In this document: positions 25,998 through 33,050 of the stretch, piece after piece
Position numbering within the stretch: position 1 is the stretch's first letter
Layout: each line of letters begins with the position of its first letter
Source: Myxococcaceae bacterium
GTDB lineage: Bacteria > Myxococcota > Myxococcia > Myxococcales > Myxococcaceae
Reading direction: 5' to 3'
DNA length: 38,707 bases
NCBI GenBank assembly: GCA_003818285.1
Contig: RPRB01000023.1
Coordinates: 1 to 38,707, forward strand
Notes under the pieces: generated by a model
Databases searched by the model: none
Seen by the model: only the letters and a program-made list of their open reading frames with translations
What the model was told of the DNA's origin: nothing
Made by a program: the position numbers and the translations under genes

Positions 25998-26630
25998 ATG
26001 CCCACCACCCGAGAAAGACTCCTGGATCTGCACGCCGAGCTCTCGGGGTGCCGTGCCTGCCCACGGGTGGTGGGGACGCCCGTCCACCCTTCCGCACAAC
26101 CGGCGCGGATTCTCCTCGTCGGCCAGGCTCCGGGGCCGCGCGAGGCCTCTCTGGGGAAGCCGTTCGCCTGGACCGCCGGGCGCACGCTCTTCGGGTGGTT
26201 CGCCTCGGTGCTGGGCGCCGACGAGCAGACCGTCCGGAGGCACATGTACCTCTCGGCGGTCACCCGCTGCTTCCCGGGGAAGGCGCCCGGGGGCGGCGAT
26301 CGACGGCCGGATCCGGACGAGGTGGCGCGCTGTCGGCGGTGGCTGCGCGCCGAGATGGAGCTCATGCGTCCGAGGCTGGTGGTGCCGGTGGGAACCCTGG
26401 CCATCGCCGAGGTGATGGGCCATCGCGGCGGGCTGGCGGAGGTGGTGGGCACGTCGCACCGGCTGGTGTTCGAGGGGCACCGCGCGGACGTCATCCCGCT
26501 TCCCCATCCGTCCGGCGCGTCCACCTGGCATCGGATGGAGCCGGGGAAGACGCTGCTGGCGCGAGCACTGGCGCTCCTCGCGGCGCATCCGGAGGTGAAG
26601 CGGGCGTTCGGGCCTCGCCGGAAGGCTTGA
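25998..26630 (+). CDS. Uracil-DNA glycosylase family 4-like, [4Fe-4S] type
   Basis: This 210-residue protein removes uracil or related deaminated bases from DNA. Cys18 and Cys21 (CRAC), Cys91 and Cys112 fit the C-x2-C-xn-C-x(14-20)-C iron-sulfur arrangement of families 4 and 5. The active-site motif is GQAPGPREASLGKPF (42-56), where family 4 usually has GEAPG. The DNA-intercalating loop motif is HPSGAS at 170-175. ATG 25998 is the only good start. It is divergent from the kinase, 66 bp apart. The Glu-to-Gln change in the water-activating motif leaves the exact subfamily open. Confidence 0.92.
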   Translation: MPTTRERLLDLHAELSGCRACPRVVGTPVHPSAQPARILLVGQAPGPREASLGKPFAWTAGRTLFGWFASVLGADEQTVRRHMYLSAVTRCFPGKAPGGGDRRPDPDEVARCRRWLRAEMELMRPRLVVPVGTLAIAEVMGHRGGLAEVVGTSHRLVFEGHRADVIPLPHPSGASTWHRMEPGKTLLARALALLAAHPEVKRAFGPRRKA

Positions 26631-26744
26631 GAGGCGGGAAGGGGTGGTCGCCGTTCCGGAGCTCGAGGCCCGGCGCCTGTCCGCCGGGAGGCGCGCCTGG
26701 TCTCCCGCAGCGCTCCGGCATGCAGGACGGGCGTCCGCTCTCCC

Positions 26745-27230
26745 TCACCAGGAGGAGGGGCCGGTGGTGTCGGTTCCACTGCCGCCACCGCGCGGAACCG
26801 GACGGCTGGGGGCGAGAGGGACGACCGGCATCACCGAGGACCCGATCCGAACGGCGACGGCCGGGAGGGGAGCGTCCATCGCGCCCGGGTTCGGGTGCCG
26901 GGCCTGAAACTGATCGCTCGCCAGCGCCGCAATCTGATCTCCGAGCGCGGCGACCCGGCCGGTGTCCAGTTGAAGCAATGACCAGCGACCTCGTCGGACG
27001 CGGCGGATGAGACCCGCCCGGAGCAGGACCTGGACGTGGTGGGACACGAGCGCGTGCGCGCGGCCTATCCGGGCGCGGAGGTCCGACACGCACATCCCCG
27101 GTTCACTGTCGGCGAAGGGTCCGGAGCGTGCCCCCGGGGGGTGGGCAAGGAGCACCAGCATCCGGAGACGCAGTGGATCGCCGATCGCCCGAAGGCAGGG
27201 AAGCAGGTCCTCTCGAGGCAGCGCGAGCAC
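26745..27230 (-). CDS. ArsR-family winged-helix regulator
   Basis: This 161-residue protein starts at GTG 27230. Residues about 8-105 are an ArsR winged helix: LRAIGDPLRLRMLVLLAHP, the metal-box region GMCVSDLRARIG (Cys47) and the recognition part ALVSHHVQVLLRAGLIRRVRRGRWSLLQL. The classic metal motif is ELCVCDL with two Cys; only one Cys remains here, so metal sensing is doubtful. Residues about 105-161 are a Pro/Gly/Ser-rich tail not found in ordinary ArsR proteins (usually 90-120 residues). It is divergent from the LuxR pair, with a palindrome between them, and probably regulates itself or the neighbours. Confidence 0.87.
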   Translation of the reverse strand: MLALPREDLLPCLRAIGDPLRLRMLVLLAHPPGARSGPFADSEPGMCVSDLRARIGRAHALVSHHVQVLLRAGLIRRVRRGRWSLLQLDTGRVAALGDQIAALASDQFQARHPNPGAMDAPLPAVAVRIGSSVMPVVPLAPSRPVPRGGGSGTDTTGPSSW

Positions 27231-27325
27231 GATGCCGGGGTTGGATGTCGCCCGGGAACCGGCACCGCATCGGGTTCGTTCGCACCAGTCGCGCTGGGTA
27301 CGTGTCGGTCAAGCGACGGAAGTCA

Positions 27326-27343
27326 CTAGAACGTTCGTTCTAG
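27326..27343. promoter_or_regulatory. Palindromic operator-like site, TetR-type
   Basis: CTAGAACGTTCGTTCTAG: 8-bp arms CTAGAACG and CGTTCTAG around a TT centre. It closely resembles many TetR/AcrR operators (cores such as GAACGTTCGTTC), yet the adjacent regulators are ArsR and LuxR types. It lies 96 bp upstream of the divergent ArsR start and 68 bp upstream of the LuxR start, so it can control either side. Confidence 0.7.
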
Positions 27344-27410
27344 GGGCCTTTCCTGGGGTGGTGCAGATGCCCTACGGTCTCGATCAGGGGCCCCACCGGG
27401 GGAGGGGAGC

Positions 27411-28124
27411 GTGACGGGGGTCCCGGATTCGAGCGCGTTGAGCCTCGCCGTCACGTCGCTGCTCCCCGAAATCGCCGAGTGGGCCTGCCAGGCGCGAAGC
27501 CGCCTCGGGTTCAGGCGCGGCGTGCTCGAGCGGCTGAGGGCTGTGCTGACGCTGGAGGCCGCGGCCTTCGCCAGCCTGCCGCCCTTGTCCGGGGACGAGA
27601 CGGTCGCGGTGTGGAACACCAGCGCGCGACGGGTGATCACTCTCTGGTCGGAGGAAAGCTCGGATCTCCGAGCGCAGCTGCGTCCTCCGGCGCGATTGTT
27701 GTTGTGTGGACCGGGTGAGCGGGACTGGTCCGCCACGGAGCGTAAGCTCATGTGCTGCGTACTCCGGGTCGGCGAGCGGTCGACGTCCGCGCTGTCGCTC
27801 TCCAGAACCCATCCCTTCTCCACCGCGGAGCTCCGGTTGCTCGATCAGCTCCAGCCCGTCCTGCAGCTGGGGGACGAGCGGCAGGTCGAGGTCGGGGAGA
27901 CGATCGGTGCTCGTCTCTCGCCTCGGGAACGGCAGATCTTCGAGTACCTCGTCCGGGGGTTCCGGAACGAGGACATCGCGCGGGCGCTGGGGACGTCGCC
28001 GGCCACGGTGCGGAACCAGCTGGTGCGGCTCTACCGGAAGACCGGCGTGGGGACGCGGTTGGAGCTGGTAGGGCTGGCGACCTCGCGGCTGCTGTCGAAC
28101 GCGGCGGCGGGAGGTGGTCGATGA
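27411..28124 (+). CDS. LuxR-type HTH transcriptional regulator
   Basis: This 237-residue protein starts at GTG 27411, with GGAGGGGA just upstream. Residues 1-160 are a poorly recognisable helical N-terminal domain without a receiver aspartate pattern. Residues 169-225 are a LuxR/GerE HTH: LSPRERQIFEYLVRGFRNEDIARALGTSPATVRNQLVRLYRKTGV. It would bind DNA and activate or repress transcription; the signal is unknown. Its stop overlaps the ATG of the next gene (ATGA, 28121-28124), so the two are translated together. Confidence 0.9.
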   Translation: MTGVPDSSALSLAVTSLLPEIAEWACQARSRLGFRRGVLERLRAVLTLEAAAFASLPPLSGDETVAVWNTSARRVITLWSEESSDLRAQLRPPARLLLCGPGERDWSATERKLMCCVLRVGERSTSALSLSRTHPFSTAELRLLDQLQPVLQLGDERQVEVGETIGARLSPRERQIFEYLVRGFRNEDIARALGTSPATVRNQLVRLYRKTGVGTRLELVGLATSRLLSNAAAGGGR

Positions 28125-29017
28125 CCGCGCCTCTGCCAGTGGAGCCCGCGGTTCGGCCCGAGCCGTCCGATCCTTCCGAGCTGGTCCCCGAGCTCACGCG
28201 CCTGGCGCTCGCCTCGGCGTGCAAGGCCGAGTTCCGAGGGCGGGCGCTCGCGCTGCTCTCCCGTGCGCTCCCCTTCGACCGCGCGGTCTGGGAGGAGGTT
28301 CCGCCGTTCGGCGAGTTTCGCGTCGTGTACCCCGGGCTGAGCTGGGTCGCTGGTCGCGCCGGCGAGGAGCGGGGTCCGGCGTGCGTGATGTCCGGCCCGG
28401 CGTGCGACGGGAACCCCGATGGACCGGTGACCGGCGGCGAGCTTCGCTCCGCGCCGGAGCCGGAGCGCCGGCGAGCGGTGCTGCGCCTGGACCTCGAGCG
28501 CCTCGGACGCACGCGGGCGGTTCTCACGGTGGAGCGGGCAGGGGGGGCGTTCGGAGTCAGGGACGTCGACTGGCTCCGGGCGCTTCTACCGACGCTCATC
28601 CTCGCGGACGAGGGCACGGCGATGAGCGCCGGTCCTTCGCGTGCGCTCACCCCGCGGGAGGCCGACGTGGTGGAGTACGTGCGGCTCGGGTACACGAACG
28701 CGCAGATCGCGCTGGCGACCGGGCGGTCAGTCGCGGCGGTACGCAACGTGCTGGTGCGGATCTTCGACAAGACGGGAGTTCGCACGCGGGCCCAGCTGGT
28801 GGGCGGTCCGTTGACCACCTCGGGGCTCACCCGGCGCGAGCGGGAGATCGTGGAGAAGCTCAGGGCGGGCCTGACCAACCGGGAGATCGGCCGAGACCTC
28901 GGGATCTCCGCCAACACCGTCCGGAACACGCTCTCGCGCCTGTTCGAGAAGGTGGGCGTGTCGACTCGGTCCGAGCTGATGGGCGCGCTCGCGGCGGATC
29001 CCTCGGAGACGACGTGA
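28121..29017 (+). CDS. Double-HTH LuxR-type regulator
   Basis: This 298-residue protein starts at ATG 28121 (the frame is open upstream from 27752, but that would lie inside the preceding gene). The N-terminal region (about 20-165) resembles that of its partner in layout. Two complete LuxR HTH domains follow in tandem: 176-228 (LTPREADVVEYVRLGYTNAQIALATGRSVAAVRNVLVRIFDKTGVRTRAQLVG) is split by GGPLTTSG from 236-288 (LTRREREIVEKLRAGLTNREIGRDLGISANTVRNTLSRLFEKVGVSTRSELMG). Both keep the LuxR core (LTxRE, TNxxI, TVRN-like). One LuxR protein normally has a single HTH and dimerises, so this looks like an internal duplication that could bind two half-sites as a monomer. Confidence 0.92.
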   Translation: MTAPLPVEPAVRPEPSDPSELVPELTRLALASACKAEFRGRALALLSRALPFDRAVWEEVPPFGEFRVVYPGLSWVAGRAGEERGPACVMSGPACDGNPDGPVTGGELRSAPEPERRRAVLRLDLERLGRTRAVLTVERAGGAFGVRDVDWLRALLPTLILADEGTAMSAGPSRALTPREADVVEYVRLGYTNAQIALATGRSVAAVRNVLVRIFDKTGVRTRAQLVGGPLTTSGLTRREREIVEKLRAGLTNREIGRDLGISANTVRNTLSRLFEKVGVSTRSELMGALAADPSETT

Positions 29018-29060
29018 GGCGGTCGGGGTATCCCGTCACGAGGTTGGTGCCGAGGCGGCC

Positions 29061-29202
29061 GTAACGAGTCCGTAACGAGGTGTCTGGCACCTCGAACCTT
29101 GCACCTCGAACCCGGTAACGAGGTGTTTGGCACCTCGAACCTGGCACCTCGAGCCGGTAACGAGGTGTCCGGTAACGAGGTGTCTGGCACCTCGAACCCG
29201 GG
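29061..29202 (+). repeat. Tandem array of the dispersed palindrome (copies 2-4)
   Basis: Units starting GTAACGAGGTGT occur at 29072, 29115, 29157 (cut short) and 29172, with a fragment at 29061. The full units are spaced 43 and 42 bp. Three carry complete palindromes: 29076-29094 (loop TCTGG), 29119-29137 (loop TTTGG) and 29176-29194 (loop TCTGG). Between them lie half-arms such as GCACCTCGA. All three face the same way, opposite to copies 1, 5, 7 and 8. Confidence 0.88.
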
Positions 29203-29357
29203 CACGTCGAGCCTCCCGGAGCCGACGGGGGCGCGCTCGCAGCCAACCCGCGGAAAGGACGTGAGCAGGCCGGAGGGTGTCCGGTCCGAGGGGGCTCGCA
29301 CTCAGGGCACCTCCACGGGGACGAAAGCCGAGTGCGTGCAACCGGCAACGGCCAACC

Positions 29358-29408
29358 GGGTGCCCGCACGCGGGTGCCCGCACGCGGGTGCCAGACACCT
29401 CGTTACCG
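29358..29408 (-). repeat. 14-bp tandem repeat ending in palindrome copy 5
   Basis: GGGTGCCCGCACGC is repeated about two and a half times and runs into GGGTGCCAGACACCTCG (palindrome 29385-29402), followed by TTACC. The orientation is inverted relative to the array at 29061-29202, so the two ends enclose about 340 bp with GTAAC tails pointing outward. Confidence 0.8.
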
Positions 29409-29473
29409 GCCTCGTTACCGCCGCGGTCGCACCCTTGCTGGAGAGCGGTTTCACCGCGCACCGGTCGCCGTCA

Positions 29474-29492
29474 CGAGATGTCTGGCACGTCG
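29474..29492 (+). repeat. Decayed palindrome, copy 6
   Basis: CGAGATGTCTGGCACGTCG matches the family at 17 of 19 positions with loop TCTGG, but a change in each arm breaks the pairing. It is the last copy before the receptor gene. Confidence 0.6.
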
Positions 29493-29685
29493 ACCGGCGC
29501 GTCAGTGAGTCGTCAAGTCAGCGCGCGAGGAGTTCGAGCCGGACCGTTGCGACGTGGTTGCCGGCCTCGACGTGTCCGGCACCGGAAGAAGCAGCGGCGG
29601 CCGATTGTCCTCGTGCCGCCTCCTCCGCGCAGCGACGCACGACACCCAGCACGCGCTTCGTTGCGGCCGCATCGGCGCTCGCGCG

Positions 29686-29751
29686 TACCAGCCCCGTACC
29701 GGTCGTTCGGACCACGGGTACCAGCGTCGTACCGGTTGGTCGGACCACGGA
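29686..29751 (+). repeat. 33-bp direct repeat (two copies) upstream of the receptor
   Basis: Copy 1 is 29686-29718 and copy 2 is 29719-29751. They start TACCAGC, share GTACCGG and end TCGGACCACGG. Each contains an imperfect dyad around GGTC/GACC. The 33-bp spacing is close to three helical turns and the second copy ends 45 bp before the receptor ATG, so this may be a pair of binding sites for an activator; that use is inferred. Confidence 0.7.
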
Positions 29752-29770
29752 AGTGATCGAGCACGCTCCG

Positions 29771-29800
29771 GTATCCCTCCTCGAAACGGAGGAGGGATGT
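29771..29800 (+). promoter_or_regulatory. Hairpin covering the RBS and start codon of the TonB receptor
   Basis: ATCCCTCCTC (29773-29782) pairs perfectly with GAGGAGGGAT (29789-29798) around the loop GAAACG. Two further G-U wobble pairs are possible outside. The right arm contains the Shine-Dalgarno GGAGG and the A and T of the ATG at 29797. In RNA this would hide the ribosome site until it is opened. Confidence 0.75.
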
Positions 29801-32800
29801 TCGTGCGATTGATTCGTTCGAGAGGGGTTGGCGCGCTCGCGCTCGCTGCCGCGCTGCTCCCCTCGGTGGTTCTTGCGCAGGGGGCGACCTCGGTCCTCAC
29901 CGGAAACGTGGTCGACACCCAGACCCACGCTCCGGTTCCCGACGTGGTCGTGACGGCCACCTCGCCCAGCCTGCAGGGAGAGCAGGTGGTGGTCACGGAC
30001 TCGACGGGGCTGTACCGGATCCCGCAGCTGCCGCCGGGCACGTACACCCTCCGGTTCGAGAAGGAGACGTATCGCCCGTACACCCGGACCGGGATCGACG
30101 TCGCGGCGGACCGGACCTTGCGGCTCAACCTGGAGCTCCTGCCCGAGGCGCTCGAGAGCGAGACCATCGTCATCACCGGTGCGGCCCCGGTGGTGGACGT
30201 GGGCTCCAGCGCGGTCGGAGCCACCATCAATCAGGACTTCCTTCGCAACTTCGCGCTGAGCCGCGCGGGCGGCATTGGCGGGGCGGTCCGCTCGTTCGAC
30301 TCGATCGCCACCGCGGCTCCCCAGGCGGCGGCAGACCTCTACGGCATCTCGATCAGCGGCGCGACCTCGCCCGAGAACTCGTACCTGATCGACGGCCTGT
30401 CGGTGAACAACCCGGCCTACGGAGTCCTCGGCACCCCGCTCACGGTCGAGTTCCTCGACGAGGTGAACGTCATCACCGGCGGCTACATGCCCGAGTACGG
30501 GCGCACGACGGGCGGCGCGGTGAGCGGCGTCACCAAGTCAGGCGGCAACGAGTTCCACGGGAGCGTGTGGGGCACGTTCACCCCTGGCGCGCTCCAGGGT
30601 CGCGCCAAGACGGTGACCACCGCCGGAGCGGTCGTCTCCGGAAAGCGCGAGCTGTACAACATCGGTGATTTCGGGGCGACGCTCGGCGGTTACATCATCA
30701 AGGACAAGCTCTGGTTCTTTGCCGGCATCCAGCCGAGCTTCACGCGGTACTCGTATACCCGGCAGTTCTACATCGAGAACCCGGGTCAGACCGATGCCGA
30801 CGGAAACCAGGCCTACTCGCTCATCCCCAACAGCGATCAGCGCCGGTTCGCGGACGAGAAGTCGTTCCAGTTCATCGGCAAGCTGACCTACCTCATCAGC
30901 TCCGATCACCGCCTGAGCCTCACGGTGACCGGAACGCCGACCACGGGCGGCAGCGACGCGGCGTTCTCGGTCCGGCCGCCGGGTGGGCTTGCCAACCGTG
31001 CTCCCTTCGCGCTCAGCGGCTACACCTTCCAGACCTTCAACTCCAACCACTACCTGACCAACGACACGGCCTACGACCTGAGCGGGGAGCTGAACAGCAG
31101 CTTCCTGGACAAGAAGCTGCTCCTCGACGTGCGGCTCGGCTGGCACCACCAGCTCGACGAGGGCGCGCCGGGCGACGGGAGCGGGTTCGACAACATCCAC
31201 CACCTGAACACGCTCGCCGGCATCCCGTCGCTGCAGCCCCTCTACGTCAGCAACGTGCTCGACTTCGAGGACCAGGTCCCGGCGAGCGTCAGAGACGCGT
31301 GCGGAACCGGTGACCGCACCACGAAGTGTCAGACCACCTGGAATCTCTACGGTGGGCCCAACTTCCTCGAGCGCCAGACGCTGGACTCGTTCCAGGGGAA
31401 GGCGACCCTCACCTATCTGCTCGCCGCGCTCGGCCACCATGTGATCAAGGCCGGTGTCGACGGGAGCCTCTCCTACTACGAACATCTCAAGACCTACGGC
31501 GGCGGGGCCTGGTACTTCGATTTCGGTCCCGGTGGGGTGGCGCCGGGGAACTCCCTCGGCGTCCAGGAGGCGCGGCGGTTCGGATTCCTTTCGGACATCG
31601 ACACGCCGACTGGCAACGGCATCCTCACCGTCAAGAGCAAGTCGGTGATCATCGGCGGCTTCGTCCAGGACAGCTGGAGCATCCTGGACAAGGTCACGCT
31701 GAACGTCGGCCTGCGGTGGGACGGCCAGTACCTCTACGACAAGGATGGCCTGTTGGCGATGAAGCTCGGCAACGAGTGGTCGCCGCGCATCGGATTCGTG
31801 TGGGATCCGACGCAGCAGGGCCGCTCGAAGATCTTCGCCAACTACGGCCGCTACTACGAGGCGATCCCGCTGGACATCGCCGACCGGGCGCTCTCCGGCG
31901 AGAGCCTGGTGATCGCCAACCACGACTGCGATCCGCGCGTCGTCGGAGTCGCGGGCTGCGACCTGGCCACGGCCAACCGGGGGTCGAACATCGCCAGGCC
32001 CAACGTGAAGTGGCGAAACCTCGCGGTGGACAAGACGGCGGTGGATCCGAACCTGCAGCCGACCACCAACGACGAGGTCGTCGCCGGCGGCGAGTACGAG
32101 GTCTTCCCCAGCGCCCGCGTCGGCGTCTCCTACACGTACCGGAACCTGGTCCGCACCATCGAGGACATGTCGGCCGACAACGGGAACACCTACTTCGTCG
32201 GGAACCCCGGCGAGGGCATCGCCACGTCCTTCCCCAAGGCGACGCGCACGTACCACGCGGTGACCGTCCAGTTCACGAAGAACTTCAGCGACCTCTGGCA
32301 GGCGCAGGTCAGCTACACCTGGGCACAGCTGCGAGGGAACTACGAGGGCCTGTTCGTCAACGGAACCGGGCAGCTCGATCCCAACATCAACGCGACCTTC
32401 GACCTGGCCCAGCTCCTGGTGAACCAGGACGGGCCGCTGTCTGGCGACATCACCCACACCATCAAGTTCTTTGCAGCGAAGGAGTTCATCGTCACGCCGG
32501 TGCTGAGCCTCACCCTCGGCCTGACGTACACCGGCGCGTCGGGACCACCCATCAGCTACACCGGCCCGTCCAACGAGACCGGTTACGGCCCGGGAAACGT
32601 GTACATCCTCGAGCGCGGGCAGGGTGGGCGGCTCCCGTGGGTGCACAGCGTCGATGCCCGGCTCGCGCTGAACCTCCGGCTGGGCAAGGACAGCGTGATC
32701 TCGGTCGGGGTCGACGGGTTCAATCTCTTCAACTTCCAGAACCCGATCCGGGTCGACGAGGAGTACGTGGTCCTGCCGTCGCTGACCGGCGGCGGGCGCG

Positions 32801-33036
32801 ACCCCGGGCCGATCATCAATGGGAAGCAGGGCAGTGTGCCTCCCCCGTACGGGGCGAACGGGAACCTGCCTCGCGGTGGAGTGGTGGCCGGGCCGAACGG
32901 GCCAGAGCTGAAGACAGTTGTCCTGCCGGATCCCGACCAGCAGCCGCAGACCTACGCGATCAACCCGAACTGGGGCCGGGCTCTGCAGTACCAGGCCGTG
33001 CGCAGCTTCCGGTTCACCGCCCGCTTCACCTTCTGA
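29797..33036 (+). CDS. Oar-like TonB-dependent receptor with carboxypeptidase regulatory-like domain
   Basis: This is a 1079-residue outer-membrane protein. The signal peptide covers residues 1 to about 27 (RLIRSRGVGALALAAALLPSVVLA). Residues 32-115 form the carboxypeptidase-D regulatory-like Ig fold (GNVVDTQTHAPVPDVVVTATS ... PPGTYTLRFEKETY). ETIVITG at 122-128 is TonB-box-like. The plug covers about 130-255 (SYLIDGLSVNNPAYG, MPEYGRTTGGAVSGVTKSGGNEFHG), followed by a barrel of about 820 residues ending in the outer-membrane signal ARFTF. This is the layout of Myxococcus Oar, which is needed for PopC protease export and development; the substrate here is unknown. ATG 29797 is used, but a GTG at 29803 has ideal spacing from GGAGGG and would give the same signal peptide without MF. 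It is followed 14 bp later by a Cys-rich lipoprotein. Confidence 0.95.
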   Translation: MFVRLIRSRGVGALALAAALLPSVVLAQGATSVLTGNVVDTQTHAPVPDVVVTATSPSLQGEQVVVTDSTGLYRIPQLPPGTYTLRFEKETYRPYTRTGIDVAADRTLRLNLELLPEALESETIVITGAAPVVDVGSSAVGATINQDFLRNFALSRAGGIGGAVRSFDSIATAAPQAAADLYGISISGATSPENSYLIDGLSVNNPAYGVLGTPLTVEFLDEVNVITGGYMPEYGRTTGGAVSGVTKSGGNEFHGSVWGTFTPGALQGRAKTVTTAGAVVSGKRELYNIGDFGATLGGYIIKDKLWFFAGIQPSFTRYSYTRQFYIENPGQTDADGNQAYSLIPNSDQRRFADEKSFQFIGKLTYLISSDHRLSLTVTGTPTTGGSDAAFSVRPPGGLANRAPFALSGYTFQTFNSNHYLTNDTAYDLSGELNSSFLDKKLLLDVRLGWHHQLDEGAPGDGSGFDNIHHLNTLAGIPSLQPLYVSNVLDFEDQVPASVRDACGTGDRTTKCQTTWNLYGGPNFLERQTLDSFQGKATLTYLLAALGHHVIKAGVDGSLSYYEHLKTYGGGAWYFDFGPGGVAPGNSLGVQEARRFGFLSDIDTPTGNGILTVKSKSVIIGGFVQDSWSILDKVTLNVGLRWDGQYLYDKDGLLAMKLGNEWSPRIGFVWDPTQQGRSKIFANYGRYYEAIPLDIADRALSGESLVIANHDCDPRVVGVAGCDLATANRGSNIARPNVKWRNLAVDKTAVDPNLQPTTNDEVVAGGEYEVFPSARVGVSYTYRNLVRTIEDMSADNGNTYFVGNPGEGIATSFPKATRTYHAVTVQFTKNFSDLWQAQVSYTWAQLRGNYEGLFVNGTGQLDPNINATFDLAQLLVNQDGPLSGDITHTIKFFAAKEFIVTPVLSLTLGLTYTGASGPPISYTGPSNETGYGPGNVYILERGQGGRLPWVHSVDARLALNLRLGKDSVISVGVDGFNLFNFQNPIRVDEEYVVLPSLTGGGRDPGPIINGKQGSVPPPYGANGNLPRGGVVAGPNGPELKTVVLPDPDQQPQTYAINPNWGRALQYQAVRSFRFTARFTF

Positions 33037-33050
33037 GGACCGACGACACC

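Larger units (their letters stand above)
29018..29796. other. 779-bp noncoding gap with repeats upstream of the TonB receptor
   Basis: No gene is supported. The gap holds a roughly 43-bp tandem array of palindromes (29061-29202), a 14-bp tandem repeat ending in another palindrome (29358-29408), a decayed palindrome (29474-29492), a 33-bp direct repeat (29686-29751) and a start-site hairpin (29771-29800). Translations in this gap merely read through the repeats. Confidence 0.75.

Noticed and set aside
29086-29103. Sigma-54-like promoter (TGGCAC followed by TTGCA)
   Set aside because: The spacing between the two elements is 8 nt, not 5, and the TGGCAC is part of the repeated palindrome.
29061-29202. 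CRISPR-like array
   Set aside because: Units are only about three, the intervals are made of the same repeat arms, there are no unique spacers and no cas genes.
29099-29812. Open frame through the repeat-rich gap
   Set aside because: It only translates the palindromes and tandem repeats; no RBS or domain.
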